Source of the DNA: PALSA-1316 sp964499365
GTDB taxonomy: Bacteria > Nitrospirota > Thermodesulfovibrionia > Thermodesulfovibrionales > UBA6898
Assembly (NCBI GenBank): GCA_964499365.1
Contig: CAZCKU010000001.1
Coordinates: forward strand, 418,122 to 482,121
Direction: 5' to 3'
Length of the DNA stretch: 64,000 nucleotides
The notes under the pieces are model-generated. The model made no database searches. It had not been told where the DNA came from and saw only the letters and a program-made list of their open reading frames with translations. This document shows positions 34,162 through 43,573 of this stretch, one piece after another (position 1 is the first letter of the stretch; every line of letters starts with the position of its first letter). Made by a program: the position numbers and the translations under genes.

Positions 34162-35094
34162 ATGCGCATTATCTTCTTCGGAACCCCCCTGTTTGCCGTC
34201 CCGTCGCTGAAAATACTGCTTGATGAAGGCAGGGATGTCGTCGCTGTTGTCACCCAGCCGGACAGGCTCAAGGGGAGGGGCCATGTGCTTTCGGCTCCGC
34301 CGGTAAAAGAGTTTGCCCTGGCGAGGGGAATCCCCGTGCTTCAGCCCGACAGGATCAAAACCCCGGAATTTCTGCGGGAACTGGGCTCCCTGTGTCCGGA
34401 GGTGATTGCGGTCGTCGCATACGGGAGGATCCTTCCGGCAGGCATTCTGACTCTTCCGCCCCTGGGTTGTGTCAATGTGCACGGCTCTCTCCTGCCGAAA
34501 TACCGTGGTGCCGCGCCGGTTCAGTGGGCGGTCATCAACGGCGATCCCAAAACCGGAATAACCACCATGCTGATGAATGAAGGGCTTGATACCGGGGACA
34601 TCCTGCTTCAGGAGGAGACGCTGATCAGTGACGACGACACAACCCAGTCGCTGAGCCTCAGGCTCTCTGAGATCGGCGCTTCACTGCTGGCAAGAACACT
34701 TGACGGGCTGAAAGACGGTACGGTCTCCCCTGTCCCGCAAAACGGGGAACCGAGCTTTGCCCCGCCGCTCAGCAAGGAAGACGGAAGGATAGACTGGAAA
34801 TGGCCTGCCCGGAGGATATTCAATCTGATCAGGGGCACATTTCCCTGGCCCGGGGCCTACGGTCAACTCAAGGGGGAACGGGTTGTTATTCTCAGGGCCT
34901 CGGTGCTTGACTCCGACGCAGCTGACAGGCCTGGTACGATTTCAGCTCCGGGAGAAGGGCGGCTTCTGGTGCAGACCGGTTCCGGGCTGTTGTCGGTGCA
35001 TGAGCTGAAGCCCGAGGGCAGGAAGGCCATGGCGGCATCCGACTTTGTGAACGGCAGGCGCCTTGGCGCCGGAACAGGCTTCGATGCCCTATAA
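34162..35094 (+). CDS. fmt: Methionyl-tRNA formyltransferase
   Basis: 310 residues. Formylates Met-tRNA(fMet) with 10-formyl-THF. N-terminal IIFFGTPLFAVPSLKIL; formyl-THF and catalytic region VNVHGSLLPKYRGAAPVQWA (Asn, His) with the later LMNEGLDTGDILLQEE (catalytic Asp). C-terminal OB-like domain begins after DGRIDWKWPARRIFNLIR. The start has no Shine-Dalgarno and is likely coupled to def translation. Its last bases overlap the DUF116 gene. Confidence 0.97.
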   Translation: MRIIFFGTPLFAVPSLKILLDEGRDVVAVVTQPDRLKGRGHVLSAPPVKEFALARGIPVLQPDRIKTPEFLRELGSLCPEVIAVVAYGRILPAGILTLPPLGCVNVHGSLLPKYRGAAPVQWAVINGDPKTGITTMLMNEGLDTGDILLQEETLISDDDTTQSLSLRLSEIGASLLARTLDGLKDGTVSPVPQNGEPSFAPPLSKEDGRIDWKWPARRIFNLIRGTFPWPGAYGQLKGERVVILRASVLDSDAADRPGTISAPGEGRLLVQTGSGLLSVHELKPEGRKAMAASDFVNGRRLGAGTGFDAL

Positions 35095-35608
35095 GCTTCT
35101 CCGGGGACTTGTCCTGAAGGTGCTCTATCCGCTGCTCATGCTCCTCAGCGCCTTTATGAAGGGCAGGAAGGAACAGTTTCAGCGGCTGATCATCTCGATG
35201 AACAACAGTCTGGTGAAGAAGGGCAGATACGGCACCCGCAGGATCCTCCTCCTGCTTCCGCACTGTATCCAGGTCAATGACTGCCAGATCAGACTTACCC
35301 ATAATATCTTCAACTGCAAGCGGTGCGGCAGGTGCGAGGTGAAGGACCTTATCGGGATCTCGGAGCAGTACGGGCTGAACCTCTTCGTTGCCACCGGCGG
35401 CACCCTGGCCCGGAAGATCGTTATGGAGGCGCGGCCCGATGCGATCGTTGCCGTCGCCTGCGAGCGGGATCTCTCAAGCGGTGTCGTTGATACCTTCCCG
35501 ATGCCGGTGCTCGGCATTCCGAATGAACGGCCCCATGGTCCATGCTTCAATACACGGGTTGACCTCGACCAGGTGAAGGCCGCGATCGAGTTTTTTGTCA
35601 GGGGCTGA
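35084..35608 (+). CDS. DUF116 family cysteine-rich membrane protein
   Basis: 174 residues if started at the ATG at 35084, 11 bases inside fmt; an upstream in-frame alternative (35063) adds seven residues. An N-terminal hydrophobic segment (LVLKVLYPLLMLLSAFM) is followed by the DUF116 signature: LLLPHCIQVNDCQIR, then a four-cysteine cluster NIFNCKRCGRCEVKDLIG, and later VAVACERDLSSGV and NERPHGPCFNT. The spacing suggests a metal or Fe-S site. Family function is unknown; frequent next to fmt in anaerobes. Confidence 0.87.
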   Translation: MPYKLLRGLVLKVLYPLLMLLSAFMKGRKEQFQRLIISMNNSLVKKGRYGTRRILLLLPHCIQVNDCQIRLTHNIFNCKRCGRCEVKDLIGISEQYGLNLFVATGGTLARKIVMEARPDAIVAVACERDLSSGVVDTFPMPVLGIPNERPHGPCFNTRVDLDQVKAAIEFFVRG

Positions 35609-35634
35609 CGGGAAGCGAAAATCTTCCGCAGGCC

Positions 35635-35664
35635 TTGACAGCTTCAACGTGCCGGAATTATTAT
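35635..35664 (+). promoter_or_regulatory. Strong sigma-70 promoter, probably leaderless transcript
   Basis: Perfect TTGACA, 18 bases, then TATTAT. The -10 box ends eight bases before the ATG at 35673 and there is no ribosome site in between, so transcription would begin about two bases before the ATG. It would drive the lipoprotein-yebC-DUF502-glmU run. Confidence 0.6.
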
Positions 35665-35672
35665 AAAAAGTC

Positions 35673-36362
35673 ATGCGGAAATCCCTTGTGCTGCCTTTGT
35701 GCTCCCTCATCCTGCCGGTTGCATTGTCGCTGGTGCTGTCTTCCTGCGCGACGCAGCCGCCGAAGCATGAGGTTGAGGCCCCCCGTCCCGCTCCCGTGCT
35801 GTCACAAAAAGAGCAGGACAGCAGGGCCCTGGTGATTTTTGAGCAGGTCGCAGAAGTATTTGCCGGGGATGACAGGAAAGCTGCCCTGCCGAAGGCCGAG
35901 GCGCTCTATCTGAAAATCATCAATGAATACCCGGATGCTGCGCTGGGGCAGGAGTGCTACTGGCGCCTTATCCTGATTTACCTGCGCGATTATACCCCGC
36001 CGCAGTTTGAGAAGGCTGAAGCACACTATACTGCATTTGTGAAGAAATATGCCCAATCCCCTCTCAGGCGTGAAATCGAAGACTCGGTTGCGAAGGCGTA
36101 TTATGTAAACGGCAAGTGGGACAAACTCCTGGCCTTCTACACCCCTGCTGTCAGGCGGTATATTGAGACCGGTAAACTCGACCGGCCCCACGATATCTAC
36201 TATTATGCCGAGGCGAAGATGAACCTCGGTGACCTTGTTGAGGCTGAAAAAGGGTACAAGATCGTTATTTCCCTGTTCCCGAAATTCCGCGAGGGGATTC
36301 TTGCGGCGCAGCGCCTGGAGCAGCTGGGAAAAAAGAAGAACAGCACGAACAAAATACCATAG
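35673..36362 (+). CDS. TPR/tol-pal-like lipoprotein
   Basis: 229 residues. Signal peptide with lipobox LSSC (Cys24), then a Pro-rich linker. The rest is helical repeat sequence (AEALYLKIINEYPDAALGQE, AEAHYTAFVKKYAQSPLRRE, AEKGYKIVISLFPKFREG), resembling YbgF/BamD-type TPRs with the K-x-Y-P turn. Likely a periplasmic or outer-membrane lipoprotein that scaffolds an envelope complex; which one is unknown. No Shine-Dalgarno before ATG; a strong promoter lies directly upstream. Confidence 0.8.
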   Translation: MRKSLVLPLCSLILPVALSLVLSSCATQPPKHEVEAPRPAPVLSQKEQDSRALVIFEQVAEVFAGDDRKAALPKAEALYLKIINEYPDAALGQECYWRLILIYLRDYTPPQFEKAEAHYTAFVKKYAQSPLRREIEDSVAKAYYVNGKWDKLLAFYTPAVRRYIETGKLDRPHDIYYYAEAKMNLGDLVEAEKGYKIVISLFPKFREGILAAQRLEQLGKKKNSTNKIP

Positions 36363-36392
36363 TATTCAATAATACGTACGGGAGGTTCTTAG

Positions 36393-37148
36393 GTGTCCGG
36401 ACATTCGAAGTGGTCTCAGATAAAGCATAAAAAGGCCAATACTGACGCAAAAAGGGGCAAGATATTCACCAAGATCGTCAAGGAGATCTCGATTGCTGCG
36501 CGGCTCGGCGGCGGTGACCCCGGAGGCAATCCGCGGCTCAGATCTGCGATCGAGAGCGCCAAGGAAGTGAATATGCCCCATGACAACATAAAGAAGGCGA
36601 TCATGAAGGGGACCGGCGAACTCCCCGGAGTGACCTACGAGGAGTTTGTGTATGAAGGATACGGCCCCGCAGGCGTTGCGATCATCATGGAGGTCATGAC
36701 CGACAACAAAAACCGGACACTTCCGGAGATACGGTTCATCCTCTCAAAGAACAGCGGCAACCTCGGGGAGACCGGATGTGTTGCGTGGATGTTTGACAAG
36801 AAGGGGTATATCCTTGTCGCGAAGACCGCTGCTGCCGAGGATACCGTGATGTCGGCTGCCCTCGATGCGGGGGCCGAGGACATGAAGAACGACCCGCAGG
36901 AAGAGAATTACGAGATTATAACCCTTCCCGAGGATATGCCCTCGGTCAGGGAGGCACTGGAGAAGGCCTCGGTGCCGGTCGCCTCGGCAGAGGTGACGAT
37001 GCTTCCCAAGAATTACGTGGTCCTCGACGAGAAGGCTGCAGAGCAGATGCTCAGACTCATGGACGCACTGGAAGAGCATGATGATATCCAGAACGTCTAT
37101 GCGAATTTTGATATCCCGGATGACGTTGCGGAAAAACTCGGCAAGTAG
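36393..37148 (+). CDS. yebC: YebC/PmpR-family regulator (probable translation factor)
   Basis: 251 residues from GTG with GGGAGG eight bases upstream. Diagnostic N terminus SGHSKWSQIKHKKANTDAK, then GGGDPGGNPRLRSAIESAK and NMPHDNIKKAIMKGTGE, plus the middle domain VTYEEFVYEGYGPAGVAIIM. Members were called transcription regulators; recent work links YebC proteins to ribosome stalling at polyproline. The usual yebC-ruvC pairing is absent here; it is followed by DUF502 and glmU. Confidence 0.96.
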   Translation: MSGHSKWSQIKHKKANTDAKRGKIFTKIVKEISIAARLGGGDPGGNPRLRSAIESAKEVNMPHDNIKKAIMKGTGELPGVTYEEFVYEGYGPAGVAIIMEVMTDNKNRTLPEIRFILSKNSGNLGETGCVAWMFDKKGYILVAKTAAAEDTVMSAALDAGAEDMKNDPQEENYEIITLPEDMPSVREALEKASVPVASAEVTMLPKNYVVLDEKAAEQMLRLMDALEEHDDIQNVYANFDIPDDVAEKLGK

Positions 37149-37160
37149 CCATACCAGAGC

Positions 37161-37784
37161 ATGATGACGGGATCGACGGTCACCGCAACGTTCAAGCGGA
37201 AGTTCATCGCGGGCCTCTTCGTCTCAATCCCCGCGATTATCACGGTGCTGGTGATCGGCAAGTTCGTTGCCTTTGTCGACAGCCTGCTCGAACCGTTTTA
37301 TTTCCAGGTCCTCGGATATCATACCCCGGGTCTGGGATTCATCTCCGCCATAGTCCTCATCTTTATTGTCGGCATCATTTCGACGAACGTCTTCGGCAAG
37401 AAGATGATCGGCATGTTCGAGAACCTCTTTCTGAAACTCCCGGTTTTCAAGGGGTTCTATACCGCGGTCAAGCAGCTTGTCGACGCCTTTTCCCCCGAGA
37501 GCAAGAACGCCTCGTTCAAGAAATTTGTGATCATCGAATATCCACGGCCGGGCATGTACGCCTTCGGGTTTCTGACAAAAGAGAGCACGGTGATTGAGGG
37601 CAGCGCCCGGGAAACGGTCCTGCATGCGGTCTATGTGCCGACGAACAACCTGTACCTTGGGGATATTGTGCTGGTCTGCGACAGGGACCTGTTCTACACT
37701 GATATTGCGATCGACGAGGGCATCAAGATAATTTTATCGGGAGGCATCGCCGCGCCGAACCGGATCGGTGAGGCCAAGGAGTGA
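37161..37784 (+). CDS. DUF502 family membrane protein
   Basis: 207 residues with two membrane helices (about 15-37, KFIAGLFVSIPAIITVLVIG, and 57-80, GFISAIVLIFIVGIISTNVF). After the second helix comes the family pattern LFLKLPVFKGFYTAVKQLVD with the conserved PVFKGFYT motif, then a beta-rich soluble domain (FVIIEYPRPGMYAFGFLTKE). DUF502 proteins are widespread and uncharacterised. It overlaps glmU by GTGA. Confidence 0.92.
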   Translation: MMTGSTVTATFKRKFIAGLFVSIPAIITVLVIGKFVAFVDSLLEPFYFQVLGYHTPGLGFISAIVLIFIVGIISTNVFGKKMIGMFENLFLKLPVFKGFYTAVKQLVDAFSPESKNASFKKFVIIEYPRPGMYAFGFLTKESTVIEGSARETVLHAVYVPTNNLYLGDIVLVCDRDLFYTDIAIDEGIKIILSGGIAAPNRIGEAKE

Positions 37785-39163
37785 AGACCGCTGCGGTTAT
37801 CCTGGCCGCGGGAGAGGGCAAGAGGATGAAGTCCTCCCTTCCCAAAGTCCTCCACCGCATCTGCGGAGAGACGATGCTGGGGGCCGTGATCGATACCGCG
37901 AGGCGTATCCGGCCGGAGAAGATCGTGGTTGTGGCGGGGAAGCACCTGGACCGGATACGCGATGCCGTCGGTCAGACGATCGGAACAGAGGACGTTTCCT
38001 TCGCACTCCAGGCTGAACCGCTCGGTACCGGCCATGCGGTGATGTCCGCTCTTCCCGCGCTGGCAGGCTTCACGGGTGACCTGGTCGTGATGAACGGTGA
38101 TACCCCGCTTGTCAGGCCTGAAACGCTCCGAAAACTCCTCCAGGTTCACCGGCGGGGGAAAAACGACCTGACGGTCCTCTCGTTTATTGCACAGAAACCT
38201 GACGCCTACGGCAGGGTGGTGCGGGACCGTGCGGGGAACGCGGCTGCCATTATCGAAGAAAAGGATGCGGATGAGGAGCAGAGGAAGATCGCGGAGGTGA
38301 ACAGCGGTGTGTATGTCTTCGGCCCTGCGGCCCTCCGCCTGCTGGGTGCGATCGAGAAGAACCCGCTGACACAGGAGTATTACCTCACCGATGTGGTCTA
38401 CCTTGCCGGGAGACGCGGACTCCGCGCTTCTGCCTGCTGCATCGGGGAGGAAGAGGAGTTCATGGGAGTCAATACGCGGACCGAACTCATGAGGGCATCG
38501 GGACTCATGAGAAAGAGGATTGTTGCCGGGCTTGTCGAAAGAGGGGTCGGGTTCATCGACCCTGAGGCGGTCTATATCGACCGCGGTGTCAGCGTCGGAG
38601 CCGGGGCGGTCATCTATCCGAATGTCTGCCTTGAAGGCGCTACCACGGTCGGCAGCAGGACAGTGATCTACCCGAACGCGCGGATCAGGGACAGCAGGAT
38701 TGGGAATGACGTTGCTATCAAAGACTCCTCGGTCATCGAGGGCTCCGAGATCAGCGACGCAGCAGTTGTCGGGCCGTTCGCACACATCAGGCCCGGATCG
38801 GTTGTCGGACGCGAGGCCCGGATCGGCAACTTCGTCGAGCTGAAGAAGACCGTTGTCGGAAAGGGGAGCAAGGCATCCCACCTGAGCTATCTGGGTGATG
38901 CAAAGATCGGCAGGGGCGTCAATATAGGCGCCGGAACCATCACCTGCAACTATGACGGGGTGAACAAGCATCTGACGGTCATCGAGGACAGGGTCTTTAT
39001 CGGGAGTGATTCCCAGCTCGTCGCACCCGTCAGGATCGGGAAGGGCGCCTATGTCGGTGCGGGATCCACGATAACGAGGGATGTGCCGCAGGAGGCCCTT
39101 GCGGTCAGCAGGGTTGCGCAGCAGCACGTGCCGGGCTGGGCAAAAAAGAGAAGGAAGAGATAA
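37781..39163 (+). CDS. glmU: Bifunctional UDP-GlcNAc pyrophosphorylase/GlcN-1-P acetyltransferase
   Basis: 460 residues from GTG, start overlapping DUF502. N-terminal uridylyltransferase: VILAAGEGKRMKSSLPKVLH, QAEPLGTGHAVMSALPAL, VVMNGDTPLVRPETL. C-terminal left-handed beta-helix with hexapeptide repeats (VYIDRGVSVGAGAVIYPNV through KTVVGKGSKASHLSYLGDAK, GAGTITCNYDGVNKH) and catalytic His in the SHLSYLGD motif. Makes UDP-GlcNAc for peptidoglycan and lipopolysaccharide. glmS follows directly, so both ends of the pathway are coexpressed. Confidence 0.97.
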   Translation: MKTAAVILAAGEGKRMKSSLPKVLHRICGETMLGAVIDTARRIRPEKIVVVAGKHLDRIRDAVGQTIGTEDVSFALQAEPLGTGHAVMSALPALAGFTGDLVVMNGDTPLVRPETLRKLLQVHRRGKNDLTVLSFIAQKPDAYGRVVRDRAGNAAAIIEEKDADEEQRKIAEVNSGVYVFGPAALRLLGAIEKNPLTQEYYLTDVVYLAGRRGLRASACCIGEEEEFMGVNTRTELMRASGLMRKRIVAGLVERGVGFIDPEAVYIDRGVSVGAGAVIYPNVCLEGATTVGSRTVIYPNARIRDSRIGNDVAIKDSSVIEGSEISDAAVVGPFAHIRPGSVVGREARIGNFVELKKTVVGKGSKASHLSYLGDAKIGRGVNIGAGTITCNYDGVNKHLTVIEDRVFIGSDSQLVAPVRIGKGAYVGAGSTITRDVPQEALAVSRVAQQHVPGWAKKRRKR

Positions 39164-39216
39164 AACAGGGAGAACTGAATTTCTGATGAGACGGGAAAGG
39201 GGATAACAGAGGGACT

Positions 39217-41043
39217 ATGTGCGGGATTATCGGGTATACGGGGAACAAGAATGCGGTGACGGTCATCCTCGAGGGGCTGAAGCGCCTCGAATACAGGGGA
39301 TATGACTCTGCCGGGGTTGCTTATTTTTCCGATCAGGGGATAGATGTCCGGAGGTGCAAGGGCAAGATCAGGGACCTGGCGTCGATTGTCGAGGCCGAGA
39401 AACTGTCGGCGTCGACCGCAATAGGCCACACGCGGTGGGCCACACACGGAAAGCCCTCGGAAGAAAATGCCCATCCTCACCGTTCCGGCGGGATCGTTAT
39501 CGTCCATAACGGCATTATCGAGAACTACCTCAGCCTGAAGCAGAAGCTTGCTGAAAAGGGCTACACCTTCAGTTCGGATACCGATACGGAAGTCCTCTGC
39601 CACCTTATCAGGGACTATGCCGACCGGATGCCGACCGAAGAAGCTGTCAGGGAGGCCCTGAAAGAGGTCAAGGGCGCCTACGCCCTTGCCGTGATCAACG
39701 AAAAAGAACCCGGCAAGGTGATCGGCGTCCGGAAGGACAGCCCGCTGGTGGTGGGCCTTGGCGACGGAGAATACTTCATCGCGTCCGATGTCCCCGCCTT
39801 CCTGAGCTACTCCCGCGACGTTATTTTTCTCGACGAAGGCGAGATGGTCGTCCTGACCGCCGACGGCGTTGTCGTTTCGAAGCTTGACGGGTCGCCGGTC
39901 GAGAAAGAGGTGGTCTCGATTACCTGGAGCCCCTCCATGGCGGAGAAGGGCGGTTACCGTCATTTCATGCTGAAGGAGATATTCGAACAGCCACGGGCGG
40001 TCGGTGACACCATCAGGGGCCGTTTCTCTGTCGAGACGGGGGAGATCAATATCGACGAATTCGGCCTTTCCCGGGAGATGCTGCTTCCGCTGAAGAAGAT
40101 ATTCATCGTTGCCTGCGGGACGTCCTGGCATGCGGCCCTTGCCGCAAAATATATGATCGAGGACCTTGCCCGGATACCGGTCGAGGTCGATATCGCCTCG
40201 GAATTCCGCTATCGCAGGCCCCTGGTCAGCAGCGAAGACCTCATGGTTGTCATCACCCAGTCGGGCGAGACCGCCGACACCCTCGCCGCCCAGCGGGAGG
40301 CGAAACGGCTGGGTGCGCGTGTGCTGAGTATCTGCAATGTCGTCGGAAGCACCTCGGCCCGGGAGGCGGATGCCGTCTGTTACACGTACTCAGGACCAGA
40401 GATCGGGGTGGCCTCGACCAAGGCGTTTCTGACGCAGTATGCAGCGGTCTATCTTCTTGCAATAGCCTTCGGTCAGCTGCGGGGCGAACTCGGCCCTGAC
40501 CGGTCGCGGTCGCTCCTGCAGGACCTCCTGATGCTTCCGGGCAAGATCGAGTCGGCGCTGTCGGCGGATGATACGGTAAAGAACATTGCCCGCGAATTCA
40601 GCAAGGCCCGCGGGTTTATCTATCTCGGCAGGGGGATTAACTTCCCGATGGCACTCGAAGGTGCGCTGAAGCTGAAGGAGATATCCTATATCCACGCCGA
40701 GGGGTATGCGGCCGGAGAAATGAAGCACGGCCCTATCGCCCTGATCGATGAAGACCTCCCGGTTGTCATCCTGGTGGCGAGGGACAGTCTTTATGAGAAG
40801 ATGCTGACCAGCATCCAGGAGGTGAAGAGCCGCGGCGGCAATGTTATCACCATCGCGTCCCTCCTGTGCGAGGATGTCTGCGGCATCTCGAAACGCTGCG
40901 TGCTGGTGCCGGACACGAACCCGTATCTCCTGCCGGTGCTGCTTGCGGTGCCGCTGCAGCTTCTTGCCTATCACATCGGGGTGCTGCGCGGCTGCGACGT
41001 TGACCAGCCCAGAAACCTGGCCAAGAGTGTTACCGTTGAGTGA
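39217..41043 (+). CDS. glmS: Glutamine-fructose-6-phosphate aminotransferase
   Basis: 608 residues. Class II glutamine amidotransferase with nucleophile Cys2 (MCGIIGYTGNKNAV), ATRWATHGKPSE-type loop GHTRWATHGKPSEENAHPH, then two SIS sugar-isomerase domains (ACGTSWHAALAAKYMIEDLA; YLGRGINFPMALEGALKLKE) and the C-terminal DQPRNLAKSVTVE. Makes glucosamine 6-phosphate, first step toward UDP-GlcNAc. An AGAGGGACT ribosome site precedes ATG. No glmS ribozyme core was recognised in the 53-base spacer. Confidence 0.97.
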   Translation: MCGIIGYTGNKNAVTVILEGLKRLEYRGYDSAGVAYFSDQGIDVRRCKGKIRDLASIVEAEKLSASTAIGHTRWATHGKPSEENAHPHRSGGIVIVHNGIIENYLSLKQKLAEKGYTFSSDTDTEVLCHLIRDYADRMPTEEAVREALKEVKGAYALAVINEKEPGKVIGVRKDSPLVVGLGDGEYFIASDVPAFLSYSRDVIFLDEGEMVVLTADGVVVSKLDGSPVEKEVVSITWSPSMAEKGGYRHFMLKEIFEQPRAVGDTIRGRFSVETGEINIDEFGLSREMLLPLKKIFIVACGTSWHAALAAKYMIEDLARIPVEVDIASEFRYRRPLVSSEDLMVVITQSGETADTLAAQREAKRLGARVLSICNVVGSTSAREADAVCYTYSGPEIGVASTKAFLTQYAAVYLLAIAFGQLRGELGPDRSRSLLQDLLMLPGKIESALSADDTVKNIAREFSKARGFIYLGRGINFPMALEGALKLKEISYIHAEGYAAGEMKHGPIALIDEDLPVVILVARDSLYEKMLTSIQEVKSRGGNVITIASLLCEDVCGISKRCVLVPDTNPYLLPVLLAVPLQLLAYHIGVLRGCDVDQPRNLAKSVTVE

Positions 41044-41127
41044 CCCCGGAGGCAGGCATACGCTGGATTTAAACGGCGGATATTTGTTAATCTATATACA
41101 CACGAACAACCACGGAGCAAATAATCG

Positions 41128-43239
41128 ATGTCTAAAGAAGGGTTAATGCAGGATCTCAATCCCCAGCAGAAAGAAGCCTTACAGCACATCAATGGTCCCC
41201 TGTTAGTACTTGCTGGTGCAGGCAGCGGAAAAACGAAGGTTATCACTCACAAGTTCGCCTACCTGGTCAAAACACATAAAGCGCCGGTCGATTCTGTTTT
41301 TGCCGTCACCTTTACGAACAAGGCTGCGGAGGAGATGAAGGAGCGGATTACGGGGCTTCTCCATAACGATATCCGCAGTTCGTGGATCGGCACGCTGCAT
41401 TCCCAGTGCGGGAAGATCCTCCGGAAGGAGATCAAGCATCTCGGTTATTCGCCCGATTTTTCAATCTATGACGAGGACGACCGGTGCAACCTTATTCGGC
41501 ATATCCTGAAGGACTTCAAGATCTACGAGGCCCTGTATAAAGGGGTTTCCTCGAGAATCAATTTCCTCAAGGCGTCGCTGGTCGGCCCTGACCAGTTCTT
41601 GACTGCCGGTGACGGCTTCGGTTTCGACGAGAAACTCGCCAAGGTCTATATACGGTATCAGGACGAGCTGCAGCGTTCAAACGCGCTTGATTTCGACGAC
41701 CTGATCATGCTGACCGTGAAGCTCTTCCAGGAGCATCCCAAGGTGCTGAAGAAATACCAGCAGCTGTTTGCGCATATCCTGGTTGATGAATTCCAGGACC
41801 TGAACTATTCCCAGTACCAGCTCGTGAAGCTCCTGGCAAAACAGCATAAGAACATCTGCGCGGTCGGCGATGACGACCAGAGCATCTACCGCTTCCGTGG
41901 AGCGGACGTCCAGCATATCCTCAATTTTGAGAAGGATTTCCCTGGTGCCAGGGTCGTCAGGCTTGAGCAGAACTACCGTTCGACCCAGAATATCCTTGAC
42001 GCGTCTCACGCCGTGATCTCGAAGAACGCCAACCGGAACGACAAAAAGCTCTGGACCGACAAGGGGCCGGGCGAAAAGGTGCATTTCTGCTGGCTGAACA
42101 ACGAGGAAGAAGAGGCACGCCATATCGCCAAGATCATCAGGGAACTGTACCTTAAGGGGGCCTTTGCCTACAAGGACGTCGGGATACTCTACCGGGTGAA
42201 CCTCCAGTCCCGCGCTGTCGAAGATGCGCTGCGCGATGCAGGACTCCCCTATAAGGTGATCGGCGGCATAAGCTTTTACCAGAGGAAAGAGATCAAGGAT
42301 CTCATTGCCTATGCACGGCTTGTGGTGAACAATGGCGACAATGTCAGCCTGAGGCGGGTCATTAACTGCCCGCCGCGCGGCATCGGTGCTGCAACCATAT
42401 CAAAGATCGAGAGTGAGGCAAAGAAGAAGTCTGCCTGCCTTTTTGACAGCCTCAAGGCCTGTATCAAGAGCAGCGGGATCGTCTCTGCCACACGTGAGAA
42501 GCTGGAGGGCTTCGTAAGCCTGATCGAGGAGCTTGTCCCCGCTGAGACCGGCAATGCGGCCGATATTCTGCGGGATATCGCTGAGCAGACGGGCCTGCGG
42601 GAGTCGCTGGACGACGACCGCAAGCAGAACATTCATGAGCTGATCTCCTCGGCAGAAGGCAGGGACATGCGGGACTTTCTCGACAAGGTGTCTCTGCTGA
42701 CGAATATGGGCGAACATGAGTCCGGAGATTACATATCGCTGATGACGCTCCACAATGCCAAGGGGCTCGAGTTCCCGGTGGTGTTTGTCACCGGCATTGA
42801 GGAAGGGGTCCTGCCGTATTTCAAGGCGATCGGGAAGGACGATGAGATCGCCGAGGAGCGGAGGCTCCTGTATGTCGGCATGACCAGGGCGCGCGACATG
42901 CTGCTCCTGTCGGGTGCGAAGAAACGGCGGCTGTACTCGCGGGTGCAGGAGCAGGAACCCTCCCGGTTCCTGAAAAACCTTCCGCGGGACTACTGCCACT
43001 GGATCGAGAAGGTCACGGATCACCAGCCGGTCAGATGCAGCAGGGACAACAAAAAAGTCGAGATCGCAAAGGTCAAACCGCTTTTCGCCTCCGGCTGCAG
43101 GGTCAAGCACCCTGTCTGGGGCATCGGGGTCATCCGTGACTGTTACGGCGACGGCGAAGACCAGAAGGTGATGGTCAACTTCCCGAATATCGGGCTGAAG
43201 CGGCTTTCCCTGAAACTCGCGAACCTTACCAAGATATAA
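41128..43239 (+). CDS. UvrD/Rep-family DNA helicase (PcrA-like)
   Basis: 703 residues, superfamily 1A helicase. Motifs in order: Q motif LNPQQKEALQHINGPLLVLA; Walker A AGAGSGKTKVITHKFAYLV; Ia AVTFTNKAAEEMKERI; Walker B ILVDEFQDLNYSQYQL; motif III VGDDDQSIYRFRGAD; motif IV RLEQNYRSTQNIL; motifs V/VI SLMTLHNAKGLEFPVVFVTG and RLLYVGMTRARDML. C-terminal Tudor-like extension (VKHPVWGIGVIRDCYGDGED) as in PcrA binds RNA polymerase. Acts in nucleotide-excision repair and replication restart. The spacer before it is AT-rich. Confidence 0.93.
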   Translation: MSKEGLMQDLNPQQKEALQHINGPLLVLAGAGSGKTKVITHKFAYLVKTHKAPVDSVFAVTFTNKAAEEMKERITGLLHNDIRSSWIGTLHSQCGKILRKEIKHLGYSPDFSIYDEDDRCNLIRHILKDFKIYEALYKGVSSRINFLKASLVGPDQFLTAGDGFGFDEKLAKVYIRYQDELQRSNALDFDDLIMLTVKLFQEHPKVLKKYQQLFAHILVDEFQDLNYSQYQLVKLLAKQHKNICAVGDDDQSIYRFRGADVQHILNFEKDFPGARVVRLEQNYRSTQNILDASHAVISKNANRNDKKLWTDKGPGEKVHFCWLNNEEEEARHIAKIIRELYLKGAFAYKDVGILYRVNLQSRAVEDALRDAGLPYKVIGGISFYQRKEIKDLIAYARLVVNNGDNVSLRRVINCPPRGIGAATISKIESEAKKKSACLFDSLKACIKSSGIVSATREKLEGFVSLIEELVPAETGNAADILRDIAEQTGLRESLDDDRKQNIHELISSAEGRDMRDFLDKVSLLTNMGEHESGDYISLMTLHNAKGLEFPVVFVTGIEEGVLPYFKAIGKDDEIAEERRLLYVGMTRARDMLLLSGAKKRRLYSRVQEQEPSRFLKNLPRDYCHWIEKVTDHQPVRCSRDNKKVEIAKVKPLFASGCRVKHPVWGIGVIRDCYGDGEDQKVMVNFPNIGLKRLSLKLANLTKI

Positions 43240-43263
43240 GGTCTCCCCTGCGTTGAGGAGTAT

Positions 43264-43542
43264 ATGAAGATATCCATAGACCAGATAGCGAATCTTGCCC
43301 GGCTCTCGCTGACCGGGGATGAAAAAGACACCTTCGGCCGTCAGCTCGACAGCATCCTGAGCTACATGGACACGCTCAACGCTCTGGATACCGAAAACGT
43401 GGAACCGACCTCGCATGTCATTTCTATCAGCAATGTGGTGAGGGAGGACGTCCCGGCCCAGTCCCTGCCGCGGGAAGAGGCGCTTCGGAATGCGCCGGAC
43501 GGAACTGCCGAATTTTACCGGGTCCCGAAGATCATAGAATGA
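43264..43542 (+). CDS. gatC: Asp-tRNA(Asn)/Glu-tRNA(Gln) amidotransferase subunit C
   Basis: 92 residues. Small subunit that stabilises the GatCAB complex converting misacylated Glu-tRNA(Gln)/Asp-tRNA(Asn). Family hallmarks: ISIDQIANLARLSLTGDEKD at the N terminus and LDSILSYMDTLNALDT in the second helix, then DVPAQSLPREEALRNAPD and EFYRVPKIIE. Good GAGGAG ribosome site. gatA and gatB do not follow; the next gene is panD. Confidence 0.95.
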   Translation: MKISIDQIANLARLSLTGDEKDTFGRQLDSILSYMDTLNALDTENVEPTSHVISISNVVREDVPAQSLPREEALRNAPDGTAEFYRVPKIIE

Positions 43543-43573
43543 AAACATCTTTATATATCCGCGAGGTAGTATT

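Noticed and set aside
37694..39127. 477-codon open frame on the minus strand
   Set aside because: Fully antisense to glmU, no motifs, composition Asp/Arg-rich as expected of a shadow.
39164..39216. glmS ribozyme upstream of glmS
   Set aside because: The spacer is too short and no ribozyme core is visible.
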